From: Opitutaceae bacterium
GTDB taxonomy: Bacteria; Verrucomicrobiota; Verrucomicrobiia; Opitutales; Opitutaceae
NCBI GenBank assembly: GCA_003151515.1
Contig: PLXS01000019.1
Span: forward strand, 1 to 64,000
DNA: 64,000 bases
Direction of reading: 5' to 3'
Below, one piece after another: positions 16,535 to 26,299 of the stretch (positions are counted from its first letter, which is position 1; each line of letters opens with the position of its first letter). Below the pieces are notes generated by a model. It saw only the letters and a list, made by a program, of their open reading frames with translations. It was not told the origin of the DNA and ran no database searches. A program made the position numbers and the translations under genes.

Positions 16535-19414
16535 TCAGAACTTTGTCGCCAACGAGAACGTGAACTTGCGGGGGTCGAGGTAGTAGAAGTTCGCTCCCTG
16601 CGTCGCCGATCCGTTGGTGTTGTATCCCGTGAACACGAGGTTCTTGTTGTTGCTCAGGTTGTCCACATTCAGCTGGTAGGTGACATGGAACTTCCTTCCC
16701 GCGGCGTGGTACATGGTCTCGTACTTGAGGAAGGCGATGTACGTCGTGTACGCCGGGGAGAACAGCGCGCCACCCGTTGAGGTTTCCTGCGCCCCGAGAG
16801 CCGTGGCTCCCGCGCCGATCGAGAATCCCTTAGCCCAGGTGTCGGTGAACGTGTAGGCCGCGACGAGGTTGAACGTGGACTTAACGAGGCCCTGGTTGGT
16901 TGCCGAGAGCGCCGTGTTGTTCAGTTCCTGCTCAGCGCTCACCAGGTCCGCCTTGACGTACCCGTCCAGCGTCGTTCCGCCGGTCGCGATTGCGGACCAC
17001 TCGGTGAGGTGCTGCGCGAAGTAAGCGCGCGTGTTCGGCAGGTCATTGTCGACGACCGACTTCGGAATGGCGTAACTCGCCTGGAAGCGCCAATTCGGCG
17101 TCGGATTGGCGACAGCAGAGATCTCGTAACCGGTGTCCTTCACGTCCTCCGTATCCGCGGTGTTGAACTGCGTCGCATAGGTGCCGGGGGCGCCCGAGAG
17201 GTTGCCGGCGGGACCGATGTCCGTCGCCGTTCCACCCGCCTTGTAGTAGTCGTTCCATATGCCCTGGATCCCGACGCTATCGTTCGAGATGATTCCATGG
17301 GAGACGTCCTTGTAGTACTCGGCGACGATGTAGTAGCGCCCGTCGTTGGTCGAGAAGCGCAGGCCGACCTCATTTGACTTGCCCGTTGCGGGGCCAAACG
17401 TGCTTCCGTACAGGCTTGGGGAGACGCCCCCGCCGATCGGCTGCAGGTTCTCCGAGAAGTTGTACGTTACCGCAAGCGTCTTGGTTATGAAGCCGACTAG
17501 GCCGGCGTCATACGTGTTGGCGCCAAGGTCCTCGAAGCTGTGGCCCTGAGGGTACGGCAGGCCGTAGGGAGGACGCACGCTCTGCAGCAGGTCGCTGTAA
17601 TAGTCGTCGTGGCGGGCGCCCAGCGTCAGGTTCAGCCGGTCATCCCAGAGCCGCGTCTGCGAGACGGCGCCGAAATACTTGATCTCGGTGGCCAGGTCGT
17701 GGTCGAACCAGTTGTACGGAAGGGCCTGATACTCGATCGGGTGGCCATTGTAGGCCGAAGGCAGGTTGATCGACTGGTTCGGCTGGTTCCAGTATTCGCG
17801 AGCCCAGATCATGTCCTCGGTCCAGCTGCTGGTGTTCCACGGAGAGGGGGTGTTGTCGGCGAAGCTGGCGATGTACTGGCGGGTCCATAGCAGGGTGAAT
17901 TGGTCCCCGCCCGATACGCTGATCCACTCCTTGATCGGGACATTGAACAAGCTCGTGTCGAAGTGATAATTCAACTGCGCGCGGAACTCATCCACCGAGC
18001 GGTCCTGCAATTGCTTGTCGACGAACATGTCGGAGTAGAGCTGGCCGTACATCGGGTTGATGCTGCCGTTCGGCAACTGCTTGTTGATGTCAACATAGAC
18101 TCCCGACGGGGACTCGAAGTTCTTGGAAACCTCCGAGTCGTCGAAACGATAGGCGGAAATCTCAAGCTCGCAGTGCTCGCTGATCTTCTGGTCGATGTAG
18201 GCCGTGAGCGTGTAGTACTTGAGCGTATTGTCCCCGTCCTTAGGCCCGACCGTGAAGTCCCGGCTAGGAAGCGCTGGGACGACCTTGGTCCCGGTGCCCG
18301 AGGGCCAGTAGCCGGGGTTCTGGAGGGCATACGCGTAGGGCCTCATGATTGCATTTGTGTAGTACGGCCCGTCCGCCAGGCCTGTGCCGGTGTAACCGGC
18401 GCCCCAGTTCATCAGCGTTCCCTCGGAGGGGATCCAAAGCTGGAAGGAGCTCGGCCCGCCCCATTCCGCCATGCTTTGGGTGTTTGCCGTGCCGCCGGTC
18501 GGCGCGGCGCCCCAGGTCGCGGAATTGGTCACGCCGTCCCACTGCGAATAGTGGTCGGTGATGTCCTCGGCAAACTGGGGGATGACCGCCTCATAGACCT
18601 CCGCGTCAAAGCGCACGGAGGTGTTGTCAGAGACCTTGAAGGTGGTCGCCACCGAGGCGCCCCACCTCTTGATAAGGTCGGCCTTTCTCCAGTCCTCGTC
18701 GTGGTCGGCAAGCAGGTTGATGCGCACCCCAAGGTCGTCCTTCTTGAGGATCGACACCCGCTGGTTGACATCAAGCACCGCGCGGGCGCCGCCGTAGCTG
18801 TTCACCACGAGGTCTAGCACCGTGAAGTCCTGGTCGAAACGGGGCTTCTTTGTATAGGACGTTGCTACGCCGCCGAGGCTGCCGATGCCGAAAAGGATGG
18901 AATTGGGCCCGAGATCGATCTCGAAGCGGTCCACGTTGAAGAAGTCCTTGATGGAATAGATCGGGAAATAATTGACCGTGGGGGCGGTGCCGCCCTGCGG
19001 GCCGGTGCCGGCGCCACGCAGATTGATTCCCCATGAATTGAACTCATTACCGCTGCCGACGTTCGGCGCGAAGTTTCCGGGGATCGCGTTCATCGTCCAC
19101 TTCAGCGCGTCGGTGGCGTTCGTCAGCTGCAGGTCGTCAATGAACGCCGCGGTTAGCGACGAGACCGAGGTCGGTGTGATCGCGAGCGGCGTGTTGTTGC
19201 GCCCGCCTGCGAGCGAATTGACGGCGACGTATCCCTTGTCCGTCGACGTGTCGACGATGAAGGTGCTCAGGACGACCGGCTCCTCGCTGGTCACCTGTTC
19301 TTGCGCTTGCTGGGTCTGGTCGGGAGCGGGCGTTGTCTGCGCCTTCATGGCGGCCGAAGGGCCGAAAGTCAGCGCGAGGGCCAACATGATTCTGCTAGTC
19401 TGTAGTTTTTGCAT
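16535..19414 (-). CDS. TonB-dependent receptor, probable beta-1,2-glucan uptake
   Basis: This is an outer-membrane active transporter of 959 residues energised by TonB. A signal peptide (residues 1-25, ending in AAMKAQ) precedes a TonB-box-like EEPVVLSTFIVD near residue 45. The plug domain follows (about 55-215, with FNVDRFEIDLGPNSILFG and GGVATSYTKKP), then the beta-barrel. The C-terminus FTFSLATKF ends in phenylalanine, as expected for barrel assembly. There is no SusD gene beside it, which is usual for Opitutaceae receptors. The TGACAA-CA-TTGTCA palindrome about 95-108 bases upstream, and the neighbouring GH144, GH3 and GH94 genes, suggest it imports sophorooligosaccharides. Substrate specificity cannot be read from the sequence itself. 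Confidence 0.88.
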   Translation of the reverse strand: MQKLQTSRIMLALALTFGPSAAMKAQTTPAPDQTQQAQEQVTSEEPVVLSTFIVDTSTDKGYVAVNSLAGGRNNTPLAITPTSVSSLTAAFIDDLQLTNATDALKWTMNAIPGNFAPNVGSGNEFNSWGINLRGAGTGPQGGTAPTVNYFPIYSIKDFFNVDRFEIDLGPNSILFGIGSLGGVATSYTKKPRFDQDFTVLDLVVNSYGGARAVLDVNQRVSILKKDDLGVRINLLADHDEDWRKADLIKRWGASVATTFKVSDNTSVRFDAEVYEAVIPQFAEDITDHYSQWDGVTNSATWGAAPTGGTANTQSMAEWGGPSSFQLWIPSEGTLMNWGAGYTGTGLADGPYYTNAIMRPYAYALQNPGYWPSGTGTKVVPALPSRDFTVGPKDGDNTLKYYTLTAYIDQKISEHCELEISAYRFDDSEVSKNFESPSGVYVDINKQLPNGSINPMYGQLYSDMFVDKQLQDRSVDEFRAQLNYHFDTSLFNVPIKEWISVSGGDQFTLLWTRQYIASFADNTPSPWNTSSWTEDMIWAREYWNQPNQSINLPSAYNGHPIEYQALPYNWFDHDLATEIKYFGAVSQTRLWDDRLNLTLGARHDDYYSDLLQSVRPPYGLPYPQGHSFEDLGANTYDAGLVGFITKTLAVTYNFSENLQPIGGGVSPSLYGSTFGPATGKSNEVGLRFSTNDGRYYIVAEYYKDVSHGIISNDSVGIQGIWNDYYKAGGTATDIGPAGNLSGAPGTYATQFNTADTEDVKDTGYEISAVANPTPNWRFQASYAIPKSVVDNDLPNTRAYFAQHLTEWSAIATGGTTLDGYVKADLVSAEQELNNTALSATNQGLVKSTFNLVAAYTFTDTWAKGFSIGAGATALGAQETSTGGALFSPAYTTYIAFLKYETMYHAAGRKFHVTYQLNVDNLSNNKNLVFTGYNTNGSATQGANFYYLDPRKFTFSLATKF

Positions 19415-19508
19415 TGGGGGTAAGGGCTAGATTGTTATTTGGGGAACGTTTCCGCGCGCACGTGCTGCACGCGAAACGGGGGGTAGTGCAAATTAGCGCG
19501 ATAATTTA

Positions 19509-19522
19509 TGACAACATTGTCA
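19509..19522. promoter_or_regulatory. palindromic variant of the shared operator upstream of the TonB receptor
   Basis: TGACAACATTGTCA shares its first ten bases with TGACAACATTTGCA found in three other promoter regions of this locus. Here the two half-sites are exact inverted repeats around CA. It lies 95-108 bases upstream of the receptor start. The binding protein is probably the LacI-type regulator encoded at 30191-31267. Confidence 0.6.
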
Positions 19523-19586
19523 TTGCAACAAAAAAATCTCTATAATGGCAATTGCCACTCTAGGAACCGATCCGGCACGCCCGGAT

Positions 19587-19602
19587 GATAGCAAACGTTA
19601 TC
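19587..19602. promoter_or_regulatory. second LacI-type operator candidate
   Basis: GATAGCAAACGTTATC contains the central AACGTT and flanking inverted GATA/TATC typical of LacI-family operators with a CG centre. It lies between the GH144 stop and the receptor gene. Its symmetry is imperfect, so this is a weak call. Confidence 0.35.
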
Positions 19603-19641
19603 ACTCCGCTTTAGGCCGCCTTTGCGAGGCGATTTGAGCGC

Positions 19642-21834
19642 CTAATCCCGGTCCTGCGTGAATCCTATGGCGTCAAGCGCCCTTTGGATCTCCTGGTTTG
19701 CCATGAAAAGCCGCCATCCGAGGCCCGAGCGGTGGTTCTCGATCATGACGACGATTTGGGCCTGGTTGAGACCCATCCAGACCGGCTGGTACCATTCCTC
19801 GCTTTCATTGAATCCGTCGTTGAAGCCGTAAATGCCCCAGGTCTTGGGTCCGAGGTCTCGATAGAAATGTTTCAGGACCGCCATGGATTCCGTGGGGGTG
19901 AACGGGAACTCACCCAATGCCGCTGAGCAGCATATGGTTCCGTTGTCGGCGTTCGGTTCGGGCATTCCTCCGGCCGAATTGATTCCGGCGGACAGGCCCC
20001 AGCAGTTGGGACCGTAGCCTGCAAAGCGCCCTGGATTTTCCGTGCAGTATGCGCGGTTGATAAGGGCCAGGTTCCTGTTGTTGCGGAAGTAATTGGTGAA
20101 TCGGTCCCTCTTGCCCCTGGGGTCAAATCCGAGGAAGGAGAACTGGCTGAAGAAGAGATTGCCGCCGGTCCCCTCGCCAACGTCGAGCTTGATGCCGTAG
20201 AATTCACGCCCGTTGGCGTAATGGTCGCCGATCATCGTGCGGCTCCAGCCGCGGCGGTACTCGACGGCCTCGTCGGACTGGCCAGCCCAACCCGAATAAT
20301 AGAGGCTGGCCGGCACGGGGTGGGTGGGGGAGGCGATCGCCAGAAGGTACACGATCATCGTCTCGTTCCAGCCGACGAGCGGGTGCCCGATGTACCAGGC
20401 GTGGTCCGGCGACCAATGCCAGTAGAGGAAATCGCTCGAGGCGTCCCGCCGGTACCAGTCCCACTCGACGCTTCGCCAGAGCTCGGTTATCGTGTCACGG
20501 ATCTCCCGCTCCTCGGGCGCCTCGCGGTCGAAATAGCTGCGCGCCGAGAGAAGCCCCTGCACCAGAAAGGCGGTCTCCACGAGGTCGCCGCCGTCGTCAT
20601 ATCGCCCGAACAGCGGGATCGCCTTGCCGGTGCGCCCGTCGAGGAAGTGCGGCCACGCTCCGTGGAAGCGGTCCGCCGACTTGAGAAAGCGCACGATCTT
20701 GAGCATGCGCTGGGCGCACTCGGCGCGCGTGATGAAGCCTCGCTCGGCCCCGACAAGCATGGCCATCGTCCCGAACCCCGAGGCCCCGAGGGCCACGAGG
20801 TTCGGATCGCCGGGCGTCACTTCCAGGGCCATGCCTGCGTTCGGGTGTCCGTGCTCCCAGTAGTACCTGAAGCAGGCTTCCTGGGCCATCGTTAGAAGCT
20901 CGTCGTCTGCGAATTCTCGGGTCCCTCCCGTCACCGGAGCGGACAGCCCCGACTCGGCGCCGCCCACCGCCTCGGCGCTCACTTTGTAATACGCCGTGCG
21001 TGGCGGCTTTCCCACGAAGTCGCAGTAACGGTTGAGATCACCCCTCTGGACGCCAATGGGCTCATACGCGGCGCCGTCCCACGACCTGTAGATCCTGTAG
21101 CGTAGCACGCTGCCGCCGCGGTCCGCCTCCCACTTGATGTCAAAATGGCGCTCGCCGGCGGCTAGCGACAGGGACGCGGGGACGCCTGGCGCCGCGGCGG
21201 GCTTCGGCGTCCCCCAGCCGATCTGGACATCGTCGATGAACAGGGTATGGCGCTTCTGGTCGTCGAGGCCCTGCACGAAGACCACCTGCGCGAGCCTGCG
21301 AAGCAGGAAGGTGTTCTCGTCGGTGCCGCGGAATATTCCCCGGAAGGCCGCGAGCGGGAGCTGGAGCCTGACCCACCGGCCTGCGGGCAGGGCGCCGTGG
21401 CCCGCCAGCAGGTTGATCGTGACCGTCCCGGCCTCATTCATGTCCTCAAGGAAGATGTGGGGCGCCTCGTCGGGCGTGAGCCCGGTGTCCGACAGGCACC
21501 ACAGGGAGAGCGTGTCGCCGTCAAAGTCACTGGTGACGCCATACTGTTTTCGGACCTTGAGCACCGCCTGCCAGTCGCCCCCAGTGGCGGACTTCCAGGT
21601 GAGCCGCAGGCTGTTCGACGGCACGACAAAGTGCGCCGCATCGAGGGGGATACGGCCGCCTATGAGTTCGAGGGAGCTCGGCGCTGTCATGAATCCGTCG
21701 CTCGCGTAATAGGCGGGTGCGGCGCCGCTATGGTCGAATACAACGTGGCGGTCGTAGGCCGAGTCCGCGATCCCGCGCTCCGCAGCCACGAGGGGGCCGC
21801 AGGCGAAAAACAGGGCGATCAGGATTGCGCGCAT
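19642..21834 (-). CDS. GH144-type endo-beta-1,2-glucanase (glycoamylase family PF10091)
   Basis: The 730-residue protein starts with a signal peptide (MRAILIALFFACGPLVAA). Next come a jelly-roll, carbohydrate-binding-like region (about 30-215, ending in HTLFIDDVQIGWG), a fibronectin-III-like segment (about 225-310) and the C-terminal (alpha/alpha)6 glycoamylase domain (about 320-725). The latter shows WGLSAGINSAGG, IYGFNDGFNESEEW and GLNQAQIVVMIENHRSGLGW. Members of this family with known activity include beta-1,2-glucanases that yield sophorooligosaccharides. The frame is open to an ATG at 21903, but the stretch above 21834 contains the conserved operator, so the ATG that opens the signal peptide is preferred. 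The gene is divergent from the GH3 gene. Confidence 0.82.
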   Translation of the reverse strand: MRAILIALFFACGPLVAAERGIADSAYDRHVVFDHSGAAPAYYASDGFMTAPSSLELIGGRIPLDAAHFVVPSNSLRLTWKSATGGDWQAVLKVRKQYGVTSDFDGDTLSLWCLSDTGLTPDEAPHIFLEDMNEAGTVTINLLAGHGALPAGRWVRLQLPLAAFRGIFRGTDENTFLLRRLAQVVFVQGLDDQKRHTLFIDDVQIGWGTPKPAAAPGVPASLSLAAGERHFDIKWEADRGGSVLRYRIYRSWDGAAYEPIGVQRGDLNRYCDFVGKPPRTAYYKVSAEAVGGAESGLSAPVTGGTREFADDELLTMAQEACFRYYWEHGHPNAGMALEVTPGDPNLVALGASGFGTMAMLVGAERGFITRAECAQRMLKIVRFLKSADRFHGAWPHFLDGRTGKAIPLFGRYDDGGDLVETAFLVQGLLSARSYFDREAPEEREIRDTITELWRSVEWDWYRRDASSDFLYWHWSPDHAWYIGHPLVGWNETMIVYLLAIASPTHPVPASLYYSGWAGQSDEAVEYRRGWSRTMIGDHYANGREFYGIKLDVGEGTGGNLFFSQFSFLGFDPRGKRDRFTNYFRNNRNLALINRAYCTENPGRFAGYGPNCWGLSAGINSAGGMPEPNADNGTICCSAALGEFPFTPTESMAVLKHFYRDLGPKTWGIYGFNDGFNESEEWYQPVWMGLNQAQIVVMIENHRSGLGWRLFMANQEIQRALDAIGFTQDRD

Positions 21835-21888
21835 CGGGGTTGGGGCCACGGCTTCCAGAGAAACCGGCGATGTTCTTTTTGGTTGCAA

Positions 21889-21902
21889 TGCAAATGTTGT
21901 CA
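21889..21902 (-). promoter_or_regulatory. shared 14-bp operator between GH144 and GH3 genes
   Basis: The complement strand reads TGACAACATTTGCA, identical to the sites at 30004-30017 and 31483-31496. It lies 55 bases upstream of the leftward GH144 start and about 130 bases upstream of the rightward GH3 start, so one site could control both promoters. Confidence 0.65.
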
Positions 21903-22033
21903 AAGGGAGACTTTTCGCGGCTGTGGCGGGCCCGGTGCCCCGTTTTCCGGAGCGTCCTCAGCCCGAACCCGCAACCAGCCGCTCGCCCGATCCCTTGCGC
22001 CCCACCGCCCAACGAGTTGCTTTCATATCCGTC

Positions 22034-24337
22034 ATGAACCGATCCTCTTCCGCCGGAATCATCCTGGGAATCGCCCTTGCCGCCGTGGCGTCTTCCGGCG
22101 AGACCCCGGCCTTTGTCCCAGGCCAGGGCTCACCCCAGATCGATTCCCGGGTCGATGCCCTGCTGGGCCAGATGACCCTCGAGGAGAAGGCCGGCCAGCT
22201 CGACCAGCTCTCGGCGGGCGAGCTGACCGGCCCGGGCAAGGCGGTCACCGACGCCGACAACCTGATCAAGCGGGGCCTCTTGGGGAGCCTCCTCAACGTG
22301 ACGACCGCCTCGGAAACCAACGGCTACCAGAAGGAGGTGATGGAGGGGTCGCGCCTGCACATACCGATCCTCTTCGGATTGGATGTGATCCACGGCTTCA
22401 GGACGATCTTCCCGATCCCACTCGGCCTGTCATCAAGCTGGGACGCCGAGCTGGTCGAGCAGACGGCGCGGCGGGCGGCGGTCGAGTCCTCCAGCCAGGG
22501 CGTGCGTTGGACGTTTTCGCCGATGGTGGACATCGCGCGCGACGCCCGGTGGGGGCGGATCACCGAGGGAGCCGGCGAGGACCCCTTCCTGGGCAGCATG
22601 CTCGCCCGGGCGTACGTCAGGGGATACCAGGGTGCGAGCCTCGCCGATCCCGCCGCCATTGCGGCGTGCGCCAAGCATTTTGTCGGGTACGGCGCCGCCG
22701 AGGGAGGGCGGGAGTACAACACCACCGAGATCTCGGTGCGCACGCTCAGGGGTGTGTACCTGCCGCCCTTCAAGGCGGCCGTCGACGAAGGGGTGGCGAC
22801 GCTCATGTCCGCCTTCAACTCGCTCAACGGCGTGCCCTCGAGCGCAAATCCATTCACGCTCACGCAGGTCCTGAAGAACGAATGGGGCTTCGAGGGCTTT
22901 GTGGTGAGCGATTGGACGTCGATTCGCGAGGTCATGCTTCACGGGATCGCCGACGACGAGGCCACCGCCGCCCGCAAGGCCATCCTCGCCGGCGTGGACA
23001 TGGACATGCAAAGCAGCGTGTACGAGCCATACCTGCCGGGCCTGGTCCGCGCCGGAAGCGTTCCGTTGGCCAGGCTCGACGACGCCGTTCGCCGCGTCCT
23101 GCGCGTGAAGTTCGCCCTTGGCCTTTTCGACCGTCCCTATGTGGCCGACCCGGGAGCCGCCAATCCGGCAGGCGATCCCACCAGCCGGGCCCTCGCGCGC
23201 AGGGCCGCCGAGGAGTCCTTCGTTCTTCTAGAAAACAGCGAGGTCGGCGGCGCCCCGCTGCTGCCGCTGTCGCCGGCCCCCGGCCGCAGGATCGCCCTGA
23301 TCGGGCCGCTGGCCGACAGCGCCGGTGACATGCTCGGGTCGTGGTCCTGCGAGGGGAGGGCAGGCGACGTTGTGACGCTGCGCCAGGCGCTGGAGGAGCG
23401 CGCCAGGCGGGACGGCCTGGTGCTTGGCGTCGCCCGCGGCACGGACATCTCGGGTTCGGACGAGGCGGGTTTCCCGGAGGCCGTAAAGGCGGCGCGGGAT
23501 GCGGACGTCGTCGTTCTGGCGCTGGGCGAGAACCGCCACAGCTCGGGCGAGGCCTCGGCGAGGGCCAACATCGACCTTCCGGGCAACCAGGAAAGGCTCC
23601 TTGAGCAGGTCGTCTCGACGGGCAAGCCCGTCGTGCTTGTCCTCTTCAGCGGTCGGCCCCTGGCGATCAGCTGGGCGTCGCAGCACGTCCCGGCGATCCT
23701 CATGGCGTGGTTTCCAGGCGTCGAGGCCGGGCCGGCGCTGGTGCGGACGCTCTTCGGCGACTGCAGCCCCGAGGGCCGCCTCACGGTCTCCGTGCCGCGC
23801 GCCATCGGGCAGGTTCCCATCTACTACAACTGTCTGAACACCGGGCGCCCCAGGGTGGATCCCATAGGCCTTGGCTCCGCAAAGCCGGACCCCTATTACA
23901 TAACCGGCTACATCGACGAGAAGAACACTCCCCTGTACCCCTTCGGCAGCGGTCGCGGATACACGTCGTTCAGCTATTCCCCTACGCGCGTCGGCGCTGA
24001 CGCGATAAGCGCCAGGGAGCTCAATGCGGGGCGGGCGCGCCTGGCCGTGAGCGCGGACATCGCGAACACGGGCGCGAGGGAAGGCACCGAGACCGTGCAG
24101 CTTTACATCCGCCTCAGGGGGACGAGCGTCGCCCGGCCCGTGAGGGAGCTGAAGGGCTTCCAGCGCGTCAAGCTTGCCCCTGGCGAGAGCCGCCGGGTCG
24201 ATTTCAGCCTGGGGCGCGACGAGCTCTCGTTCTGGAACATCGACATGAAGGACGTGGCCGAGGCCGGTTCGCTCTACGTGTGGGTGGCGCCGGACTGCAC
24301 CCAGGGCACCTCCGCGCGCGTCTCCATCACGGATTAG
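22034..24337 (+). CDS. GH3 family beta-glucosidase
   Basis: The 767-residue exported enzyme starts at ATG 22034 with a signal peptide (RSSSAGIILGIALAAVASSG). The GH3 N-terminal barrel shows DARWGRITEGAGEDPFLGS, AKHFVGYG and the nucleophile aspartate in VVSDW at about residue 293. The (alpha/beta)6 sandwich follows (ENRHSSGEASARANIDLPG includes the usual acid/base region), then a C-terminal fibronectin-III-like domain (DELSFWNIDMKDV). Given its neighbours, its likely job is to split sophorose and short beta-1,2-glucooligosaccharides to glucose. GH3 enzymes are often broad, so the linkage preference is inference. Its 3' end overlaps the convergent esterase gene by 11 bases. Confidence 0.9.
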   Translation: MNRSSSAGIILGIALAAVASSGETPAFVPGQGSPQIDSRVDALLGQMTLEEKAGQLDQLSAGELTGPGKAVTDADNLIKRGLLGSLLNVTTASETNGYQKEVMEGSRLHIPILFGLDVIHGFRTIFPIPLGLSSSWDAELVEQTARRAAVESSSQGVRWTFSPMVDIARDARWGRITEGAGEDPFLGSMLARAYVRGYQGASLADPAAIAACAKHFVGYGAAEGGREYNTTEISVRTLRGVYLPPFKAAVDEGVATLMSAFNSLNGVPSSANPFTLTQVLKNEWGFEGFVVSDWTSIREVMLHGIADDEATAARKAILAGVDMDMQSSVYEPYLPGLVRAGSVPLARLDDAVRRVLRVKFALGLFDRPYVADPGAANPAGDPTSRALARRAAEESFVLLENSEVGGAPLLPLSPAPGRRIALIGPLADSAGDMLGSWSCEGRAGDVVTLRQALEERARRDGLVLGVARGTDISGSDEAGFPEAVKAARDADVVVLALGENRHSSGEASARANIDLPGNQERLLEQVVSTGKPVVLVLFSGRPLAISWASQHVPAILMAWFPGVEAGPALVRTLFGDCSPEGRLTVSVPRAIGQVPIYYNCLNTGRPRVDPIGLGSAKPDPYYITGYIDEKNTPLYPFGSGRGYTSFSYSPTRVGADAISARELNAGRARLAVSADIANTGAREGTETVQLYIRLRGTSVARPVRELKGFQRVKLAPGESRRVDFSLGRDELSFWNIDMKDVAEAGSLYVWVAPDCTQGTSARVSITD

Positions 24338-26276
24338 GCCCGGACTGGCGCGCGCCGGCGACAAGGACCGGGAGATAGATGCCGGAGGGCTGGTCCCGCC
24401 ACCGGTAAACCCCCTGGAGCGCCTTTCTGAAGTCGCCGGGCTTTGCCGCCGGGATGTCCGTGAATGTCTGCGGATTCAGGTCGACGAGGGGAAACCACGA
24501 GCTCTGCACCTGCACCATTATCCTGTGGCCGCGCAGGAAGGTGTGGTTTATGTCGGGCATCGCGAAGGCCACGAGCTCGGGCCTTCCGGGCACGAAGGGT
24601 TCCGGCGCCTCGAATCCGTTTCGGAACTTTCCCCTGAAGGGCTCGCCCCGCACGAGCTGCTGATAGCCGCCCATCGGCGAGCGCTGCGGCGCCTGGACAT
24701 CGTTGCCCGCGGCCGCGGGCTCGGGGGGTGAGGGGTAATTCGGCGGATAGACGTCGATGAGCTTCACATCCCAGTCGGAGTCCGTACCGGAGGTCGCCAC
24801 GAACAGGCGCGCGGTTACCGGCCCGGCGACGGTCAGGTCCTCGCCCAGCGGCTCGGTGGCATACACGAGCACGTCGGGGCGCCTCGACGCGAAGCGCTGG
24901 TCCCCGTCCATGTACTCCTGGGGGACGCCCAGCGCGGTGTAGCCGATGAACGGCACGGGATTCGCCGGGTCGCTCACGTACTCGTCGTCGGCGGCCTTCG
25001 CGTCCCCGGGCGGCTCGAAGGAGAGGACGCCCTTCTCGCGGAAGTAAAGCGCCCGCGGCCTGGTCCCCGGCGGGGGCCACGAGGGGTAGCTGCGCCAGAC
25101 GTTCGTTCCCGTCTCGAACACGAAGGCCGGGGGCGGCTGCGCACACGCGCGATCCTTGAGTTGCCGCTCGAAGAACGGGAAGAGGATATTCTCGCGTAAG
25201 AACACCGCGGTGTCCGAGCCGAACTCCAGGTTGCCCAGCCGGCGCCCGTCGTGGTCTATCCAGCCGCCGTGCACCCACGGCCCCATCACCAGGCTGTTGA
25301 AGACGCCGGGGTCATAACTGGCGACTGCTGCGTGGGTCGCGAGCGGGCCCGCCAGGTCCTCCGCGTCAAACCATCCTCCGACCGTCAGCACCGCGCAGCG
25401 CACATTCCTGAGGTGCGGCGCCAGGCTTCGGGGGCGCCAATACGAGTCATAGGTCGTGTGCGCCACCTGGTCGTTCCAGAGCTCGCTCCTTTTGCCGATG
25501 TAGCGCGACGCTTTGGTGAGCGGGCCGAGGTTCCTGAAGAACTCGTACCCATCCCTGGTTCCGTAGTCGAAATCATGCCACTCCTTAGGCGGGGCTGTCG
25601 GCCCGTCCTGGGGTTTGAACCCCGTGTAGAAGCCGAAATTCGCCGCCAGCATGAAGGCGCCGCCGTGATACGCGTCATCGCCAAGGTACAGGTCGGCGAC
25701 GGGGGCCTCCGGCGACGCCGCGCGGATGGCGGGATGGGTGTTCGCCATGCCCGAGGCGGCATAGAATCCCGGATAGGACACCCCCCAAAGGCCGACCCGG
25801 CCGTTGTTCGGCGTCACATGGCGGATCAGCCAGTCGACGGTGTCGTAGGCGTCGGTGCTCTCGTCCGTGTCGGACGGTCCGGAATAGGTGTCCTTCAGGG
25901 GCCGCTCCTCGACGAATACGCCCTCGGAGAGCGTGCGGCCCCGCACGTCCTGGTAGACGAAGATGTATCCCGACCTGGCGAAGCTCTCGCATGGACCCAG
26001 GCCGTCCGGGTAGCTGTCGGCCCCGTACGGCCCGACGCCGTACGGTGTGCGCAGCAGCAGGATGGGATAGGCATGGGCGTGGCCCCTGGGGACGTAGACC
26101 GCCGTGAAGAGCCTCACGCCGTCCCTCATCGGGACCTGGTACTCGGCCTTGGAGTAGTGCTTCCGGATGCTGAAGCGGCCGGCCTGCTGCGACTCCGCGT
26201 AGAGCGGATGCGCGGATGCGGCAGCCAAGCCCAGGGCGGCCAACCAGGCGAGCCTGGGCCCCAGGCGTTCGCACAC
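24327..26276 (-). CDS. CocE/NonD family alpha/beta hydrolase (S15-type)
   Basis: The 649-residue exported hydrolase has a signal peptide (residues 1-27, ending in HPLYA). A catalytic alpha/beta domain follows, with nucleophile GVSYPG near residue 167 and the oxyanion region YQDVRGRTLSEG. A helical cap is next, then a beta-jelly-roll C-terminal domain (HTFLRGHRIMVQVQSSWFP). The family covers X-Pro dipeptidyl peptidases, cocaine esterase, glutaryl acylases and other esterases. It is encoded 23 bases after the GH94 phosphorylase on the same strand, so a role in removing acyl groups from glucans is possible. That is inference from position only. Confidence 0.85.
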   Translation of the reverse strand: MCERLGPRLAWLAALGLAAASAHPLYAESQQAGRFSIRKHYSKAEYQVPMRDGVRLFTAVYVPRGHAHAYPILLLRTPYGVGPYGADSYPDGLGPCESFARSGYIFVYQDVRGRTLSEGVFVEERPLKDTYSGPSDTDESTDAYDTVDWLIRHVTPNNGRVGLWGVSYPGFYAASGMANTHPAIRAASPEAPVADLYLGDDAYHGGAFMLAANFGFYTGFKPQDGPTAPPKEWHDFDYGTRDGYEFFRNLGPLTKASRYIGKRSELWNDQVAHTTYDSYWRPRSLAPHLRNVRCAVLTVGGWFDAEDLAGPLATHAAVASYDPGVFNSLVMGPWVHGGWIDHDGRRLGNLEFGSDTAVFLRENILFPFFERQLKDRACAQPPPAFVFETGTNVWRSYPSWPPPGTRPRALYFREKGVLSFEPPGDAKAADDEYVSDPANPVPFIGYTALGVPQEYMDGDQRFASRRPDVLVYATEPLGEDLTVAGPVTARLFVATSGTDSDWDVKLIDVYPPNYPSPPEPAAAGNDVQAPQRSPMGGYQQLVRGEPFRGKFRNGFEAPEPFVPGRPELVAFAMPDINHTFLRGHRIMVQVQSSWFPLVDLNPQTFTDIPAAKPGDFRKALQGVYRWRDQPSGIYLPVLVAGARQSGPNP

Positions 26277-26299
26277 GAGCAGGGACGGGGAGGGTGTCT

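Noticed and set aside
21247-23328. Rightward 693-codon frame across the GH144 and GH3 genes
   Set aside because: Crosses a promoter region and two real genes on different strands; translation is Arg/Gly-rich with no motif.
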